A program made the translations under genes and the position numbers. A stretch of DNA of 64,000 bases, taken from NCBI RefSeq assembly GCF_007859075.1, contig NZ_VOAK01000026.1, positions 62,001-126,000 on the forward strand. The letters run 5' to 3'. Positions 63,173-64,000 of the stretch are shown in pieces (positions within the stretch are counted from its first letter, which is position 1; every line of letters begins with the position of its first letter). The notes beneath the pieces were generated by a model. That model saw nothing but the letters and a program-made list of their open reading frames with translations. It did not search any database and was not told the DNA's origin. The stretch is from Gemmobacter aquaticus. Its GTDB lineage: Bacteria; Pseudomonadota; Alphaproteobacteria; Rhodobacterales; Rhodobacteraceae.

Positions 63173-64000
63173 TCAGGTTCCGGTCTGATCGCCGGTGGTC
63201 GGCTGGTCGGGCTGGGCCTTGGTCGCTGTGGGCCACGCGATCGTGATCAGTGCCACGCCCGAAAGGACGATCGCGCCACCGATCAGGCGGGGCAATGTGA
63301 TCGCCTCATCCAGAAACAGGATGCCGCCGATCACCGAAAATACCGGCAGAAGCAGCAGGAAAGGGGCGACGCGTCCCACCTCTTGCCGCAGCAGAAGGCT
63401 GTTCCAAAGGAAATAGCCCAGTGCGGTCATGACAAGACCAAGATAGATCGCGGCAGACCAGGCGCCGGGCCCGGCGGTACGGATTGCCTCGATCTGCCCC
63501 GTCTCGAACAGCGCCGACAGGATGAAGAGCTGCGGTGCTGCCAGAACGGCAATCCAGGCGGTGACCGAAAGCCCGGTCATGCCCGTCAGGCGGCGCACCA
63601 GAACCTGACCGAAGGCCCATGTCAGCGCCCCGCTCATCACCAGCAGGATCGAGACCATCGAGCCCGAGAACTGTTCCTGCGAGGCGATGACGCCAACACC
63701 GGCAAACGCAATCAGGATACCCAGCCACTTTCGCGCGGTGGGCCGCTCTCCCAGCAAAAGCGCGCCGAGGATGACGAGGAAGGGCACCTCCAGTTGAACG
63801 ACCAGCGCGGCAAGCCCCGCGCCCAGCCCGTTCACGCCTGAGAACGTCAGCGAGTATTGCAGCGATGCGCCCACAACCGAGATCAGCGCAAGGCGCGGCA
63901 GATTGCTGCCGACCGGGCCCATGAACCAGACCAGTGCGACAGCCGTGATCGAAAACCGCAGGGCCATCAGCAGGATGGGCGGGAAATGCGACATCCCGCC
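63173..64000 (-). CDS. EamA/DMT-family permease, N-terminus outside the window
   Basis: The frame from the right edge reads MSHFPPILLMALRFSITAVA, then GLGAGLAALVVQLEVPFLVI and a C-terminal EamA repeat (GYFLWNSLLLRQEVGRVAPF). The usual first helix (roughly 30 residues with WG.NFV) is missing because the gene continues beyond 64000; the ATG at 63994 is therefore probably not the start. It converges with the ABC ATPase gene with a 15-bp gap. Confidence 0.9.
   Translation of the reverse strand, partial: GGMSHFPPILLMALRFSITAVALVWFMGPVGSNLPRLALISVVGASLQYSLTFSGVNGLGAGLAALVVQLEVPFLVILGALLLGERPTARKWLGILIAFAGVGVIASQEQFSGSMVSILLVMSGALTWAFGQVLVRRLTGMTGLSVTAWIAVLAAPQLFILSALFETGQIEAIRTAGPGAWSAAIYLGLVMTALGYFLWNSLLLRQEVGRVAPFLLLLPVFSVIGGILFLDEAITLPRLIGGAIVLSGVALITIAWPTATKAQPDQPTTGDQTGT

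Noticed and set aside
1-64000. CRISPR arrays, tRNA, rRNA and phage structural genes
   Set aside because: No regularly spaced repeats, no cloverleaf-like sequence with conserved TTC arm and no phage head or tail proteins were noticed when reading both strands; tRNAscan-SE and CRISPR finders would be the decisive check.

Overview
The window reads as chromosomal DNA of a GC-rich alphaproteobacterium, most likely a member of the Rhodobacterales. The clues are DUF1127 micro-proteins, a complete parE, a tripartite tricarboxylate transporter, many EamA permeases, and ABC sugar uptake in place of a PTS. This placement comes from gene content and protein flavour only; no rRNA or tRNA gene was seen.

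Layout. (1) 1-5.2 kb is insertion-sequence scrap: an IS3-type relic, an IS66 transposase relic and an IS21-type element with broken istA and intact istB, around one secreted protein of unknown function. (2) 5.6-15.5 kb is a tricarboxylate catabolic operon on the minus strand: a GalD/PrpF-type isomerase, TctC, TctB, TctA, a succinyl-CoA-synthetase-beta-like protein, a 903-residue CoA-ligase/citryl-CoA-lyase fusion, and an acyl-CoA thioesterase now broken by a stop codon and an IS5 fragment. A divergent LysR regulator flanks it. (3) 15.5-17.5 kb holds IS3, integrase and IS5 relics. (4) 17.6-26.3 kb is a copper-type metal-resistance island: MFS exporter, CueR-like regulator, glutaredoxin, CopA ATPase, CopZ-like chaperone, two small membrane proteins and a Tat-exported multicopper oxidase. 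Similar MerR-type operators lie before five of these transcription units. (5) 26.3-29.1 kb has an EamA permease, a second DUF1127 gene, a wrbA relic, a LysR gene and an IS3 orfA relic. (6) 29.3-42 kb has a PpiC-HupE-DUF3604 operon, parE, a GST, a YHS protein with an early stop, an L,D-transpeptidase, and a DUF2092-small protein-arylsulfatase operon. (7) 42-53 kb has regulators paired with EamA permeases, a cell-wall hydrolase, a YdeI protein, an FAD oxidoreductase, and a LysR-Dabb-glycerate kinase operon. (8) 53-63 kb is a complete amino-sugar (MurNAc/GlcNAc) locus: kinase, GntR regulator, SIS-type deaminase and NagA on one strand; MurQ etherase, ABC importer and a Gfo/Idh oxidoreductase on the other. 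Paired repeat operators lie between the two arms. The right edge cuts an EamA gene.

How the genes work together. The tricarboxylate operon predicts TctCBA uptake, isomerisation, ATP-dependent CoA activation and C-C cleavage by an ATP-citrate-lyase-like enzyme. The metal island predicts CueR-like control of efflux, chaperoning and periplasmic oxidation. The amino-sugar locus predicts uptake, phosphorylation, lactyl-ether cleavage, deacetylation and deamination to fructose-6-phosphate. The least conventional items are the ligase-lyase fusion operon and the shared-operator metal regulon.
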